From: Chloroflexota bacterium
GTDB taxonomy: Bacteria; Chloroflexota; UBA11872; UBA12225
Assembly: GCA_030447525.1 (NCBI GenBank)
Contig: JAUJOR010000004.1
Location: 193,499-257,498, forward strand
Direction: 5' to 3'
Length of the DNA stretch: 64,000 nt
The position numbers and the translations under genes are program-made. Every line of letters starts with the position of its first letter. Position 1 is the stretch's first letter. The notes beneath the pieces are model-generated. The model did not search any database and was not told the DNA's origin. It saw only the letters and a program-made list of their open reading frames with translations. Positions 62,593 to 64,000 of the stretch are shown here, one piece after another.

Positions 62593-63429
62593 TCATGCCG
62601 GCGACGCCCGCCTGGCGCCGTCCCACTGGCGGTGCAGGAACGCCACGGCCGGCCCGCCCTCAGCGGCGAAGTCGCGCCAGGTGTTCTCGGCGGCGACGAG
62701 CCCGGCATAGCCGATGCCCTGCAGGGCGTTGAAGAACTCGGGGTAATCGTAGTTCCCCGTGCCGGGAGCGAACCGCCCCGTGTCCGCCACGTGCACGTGG
62801 GCCAGCAGGTCTGCCACCGGCTCCAGGACGCTAAACGACTCCCCCTCCATCACCATGTGGTAGAGGTCGGCCATGAGTCGCACCGCTGGATGCGCCGCCG
62901 CGCGCACGACCTCGGCGCCTTCCGTCACCGAAGTGATGAGGTTCGTCTCTTGCCGGTTGAGCGGTTCCACGACTAGAGTGATACCGTGGGCGGCGGCAGC
63001 GTCTCCAGACTTGCGCAGCACCGCGACGAGCTGCTCCCGCGCCTGGTCGGGCGAGAAGCCCTCGGGAACGGTGCGCCCGTGGCCGCCCGAAAACACCACC
63101 AGGTGCCCCCCAAGGGCGGCGACGCGCCCCAGGGCCTGCTCTACGTAACGCTGCACGGCTGTTGGATCCAGGTCCTCACCCACCAGACGCAGGTGTGCCG
63201 GTAGAAAACGGTGGAAGCTCTCCGCTTTCAGCCCGGCCGCCCTGAGCTGCGCCACCACCGCCGAGCAGGCCGCCGGATCGTCCAGGACGCTGAGCTGGCC
63301 GAAGGGCAGCTCCACGAAGTCCCACCCCTGGCGCGAGGCCAGGTGGGCGTCCTCTGGTGGCCGGCAGCAGCCGAAGCGCGCCCGGGCGCGGCTCCCAGGC
63401 GCCTGGCGATCCATTGCCACAACGTTCAC
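62593..63429 (-). CDS. Sugar phosphate isomerase/epimerase (AP endonuclease 2 fold)
   Basis: A 278-residue xylose-isomerase-like TIM barrel similar to hydroxypyruvate isomerase and D-tagatose/psicose epimerase relatives. Metal residues: WDFVELPFGQLS, GITLVVEPLNRQETNLITSV (Glu), VRLMADLYHMVMEGESFSVL (Asp and His), LLAHVHVADTGRFAPGTGNY (His) and GYAGLVAAENTW (Glu). The first 13 residues (MNVVAMDRQAPGS) may be an overlong start. The partial binding protein gene lies 23 bp upstream on the same strand, so the two form one module. Confidence 0.87.
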   Translation of the reverse strand: MNVVAMDRQAPGSRARARFGCCRPPEDAHLASRQGWDFVELPFGQLSVLDDPAACSAVVAQLRAAGLKAESFHRFLPAHLRLVGEDLDPTAVQRYVEQALGRVAALGGHLVVFSGGHGRTVPEGFSPDQAREQLVAVLRKSGDAAAAHGITLVVEPLNRQETNLITSVTEGAEVVRAAAHPAVRLMADLYHMVMEGESFSVLEPVADLLAHVHVADTGRFAPGTGNYDYPEFFNALQGIGYAGLVAAENTWRDFAAEGGPAVAFLHRQWDGARRASPA

Positions 63430-63452
63430 GTCGGACTCCTCTCGTGGTCGTC

Positions 63453-64000
63453 CTACGGCTCCTTATCGAGCAAGGCGTTGATTGGCCCTTCGATCTTGTC
63501 CAGCAGTTGCCTCGGAGTCACCTCTCCGGCGAACATGCGCAGCACCTCCGGCTCAGTCAACGCCTCAACCTCGCTCCAGACGACGGCTTTCGGCCGCACG
63601 TGCGTGATCCTCGGCAAGACCTGGTAAAAGACTTTCATCCGCTCCACGTCGGCGGCCAGGGCCCGTGGATCGGCGATCACACCCTTGTGGGTGGAGACGG
63701 CGGCCAGCGTCTCGACGTATTGCAGGATGTTTTCCTTGGTGTTGAGCCACTGCAGCAGCGTCCAGGCCGGGTCACGACGCGCGCTGGGCTTGGCCACGCC
63801 CCACGACCAGCCACCAAGCTGGTGGGCCGGGAAGCTCAGCTGCGTCGGCAGCGGGGCCACGCCGTATTCCAGCGTCGGCGCGCGCTGTTTGATGGTGCCG
63901 ACGTTGCCGTTGGTCAGCACCTGCATCGCCACCGTTCCCTGCTGAAAGTCTGGTCCCACCTTGGTCGTCGCGGAGCGGTCGGTGTTGTACAAGTCGTAAT
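63453..64000 (-). CDS. ABC solute-binding protein, C-terminal part (continues past the window)
   Basis: At least 182 codons of a family 1 binding protein; the 5' end lies beyond the right edge. Recognisable C-terminal features: FQQGTVAMQVLTNGNVGTIK, YGVAPLPTQLSFPAHQLGGW, WGVAKPSARRDPAWTLLQWL and EPEVLRMFAGEVTPRQLLDK. The reading frame continues through YDLYNTDRS at the edge. Codon use and layout match the eight complete binding proteins. Followed 23 bp downstream by a sugar isomerase/epimerase. Confidence 0.82.
   Translation of the reverse strand, partial: YDLYNTDRSATTKVGPDFQQGTVAMQVLTNGNVGTIKQRAPTLEYGVAPLPTQLSFPAHQLGGWSWGVAKPSARRDPAWTLLQWLNTKENILQYVETLAAVSTHKGVIADPRALAADVERMKVFYQVLPRITHVRPKAVVWSEVEALTEPEVLRMFAGEVTPRQLLDKIEGPINALLDKEP

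Noticed and set aside
1..64000. tRNA genes, rRNA genes and CRISPR arrays
   Set aside because: No cloverleaf-like segments with a typical TpsiC arm, no rRNA stretches and no regularly spaced repeats were seen on reading the window.

Overview
The window is GC-rich chromosomal DNA of about two-thirds G+C from a free-living bacterium. The gene style fits a Chloroflexota-like heterotroph: many Tat-exported lipoprotein solute-binding proteins, many sulfatases, DUF5069, DUF1802 and DUF92 proteins, ferredoxin-type NirA, and frequent GTG/TTG starts. This assignment is an inference, because no rRNA, tRNA or ribosomal protein gene is present. I saw no CRISPR array.

Positions 1-23 kb hold housekeeping and accessory genes with no single theme. 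They include a DUF92 membrane protein, an unusual SDR lacking its catalytic residues, a heterodimeric ABC exporter behind an attenuator-like leader, a lipoprotein, a PfkB kinase, MOSC and DUF5069 proteins, an O-methyltransferase, an aldo/keto reductase, mannonate dehydratase, a Thr-type sulfatase-family protein, an APH-like kinase, a voltage-sensor ion channel, an MgtC-like protein, a HemL-like aminotransferase and a DUF2071 protein. Broken genes are scattered among them: a TspO/HTH_42 chimera, a PPOX gene split by a 55-bp duplication, and short tails of an ABC transporter and a Gfo/Idh oxidoreductase.

Positions 23-64 kb form a catabolic island. Five sulfatases with an intact CxPxR motif lie beside extracellular solute-binding proteins (eight intact, one internally deleted, one running off the right edge). 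Around them are carbohydrate or acid-metabolising enzymes: a LarA-like protein with a TIM-barrel hydrolase-like partner, a ThuA protein, SDR and MDR dehydrogenases, a cyclase-family hydrolase, sugar isomerases, an SMP-30 lactonase, a D-2-hydroxyacid dehydrogenase and a phosphonatase-like HAD. Two regulators (ROK and GntR/FCD) are each translationally coupled to a binding protein. A nirC-nirA-DUF1802 nitrite operon at 47-51.5 kb also ends in a binding protein. A decayed IS701-type transposase sits at 28-29.5 kb.

The most striking negative observation is that no import permease (MalF/MalG type) or import ATPase is found in 64 kb, despite ten solute-binding protein genes. The picture is a set of small modules, each a binding protein plus one or two catabolic enzymes, probably feeding shared permeases encoded elsewhere and aimed at sulfated or uronate-containing organic matter. 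Several genes appear to be read from leaderless transcripts, with a -10 box 7-10 nt before the start codon.
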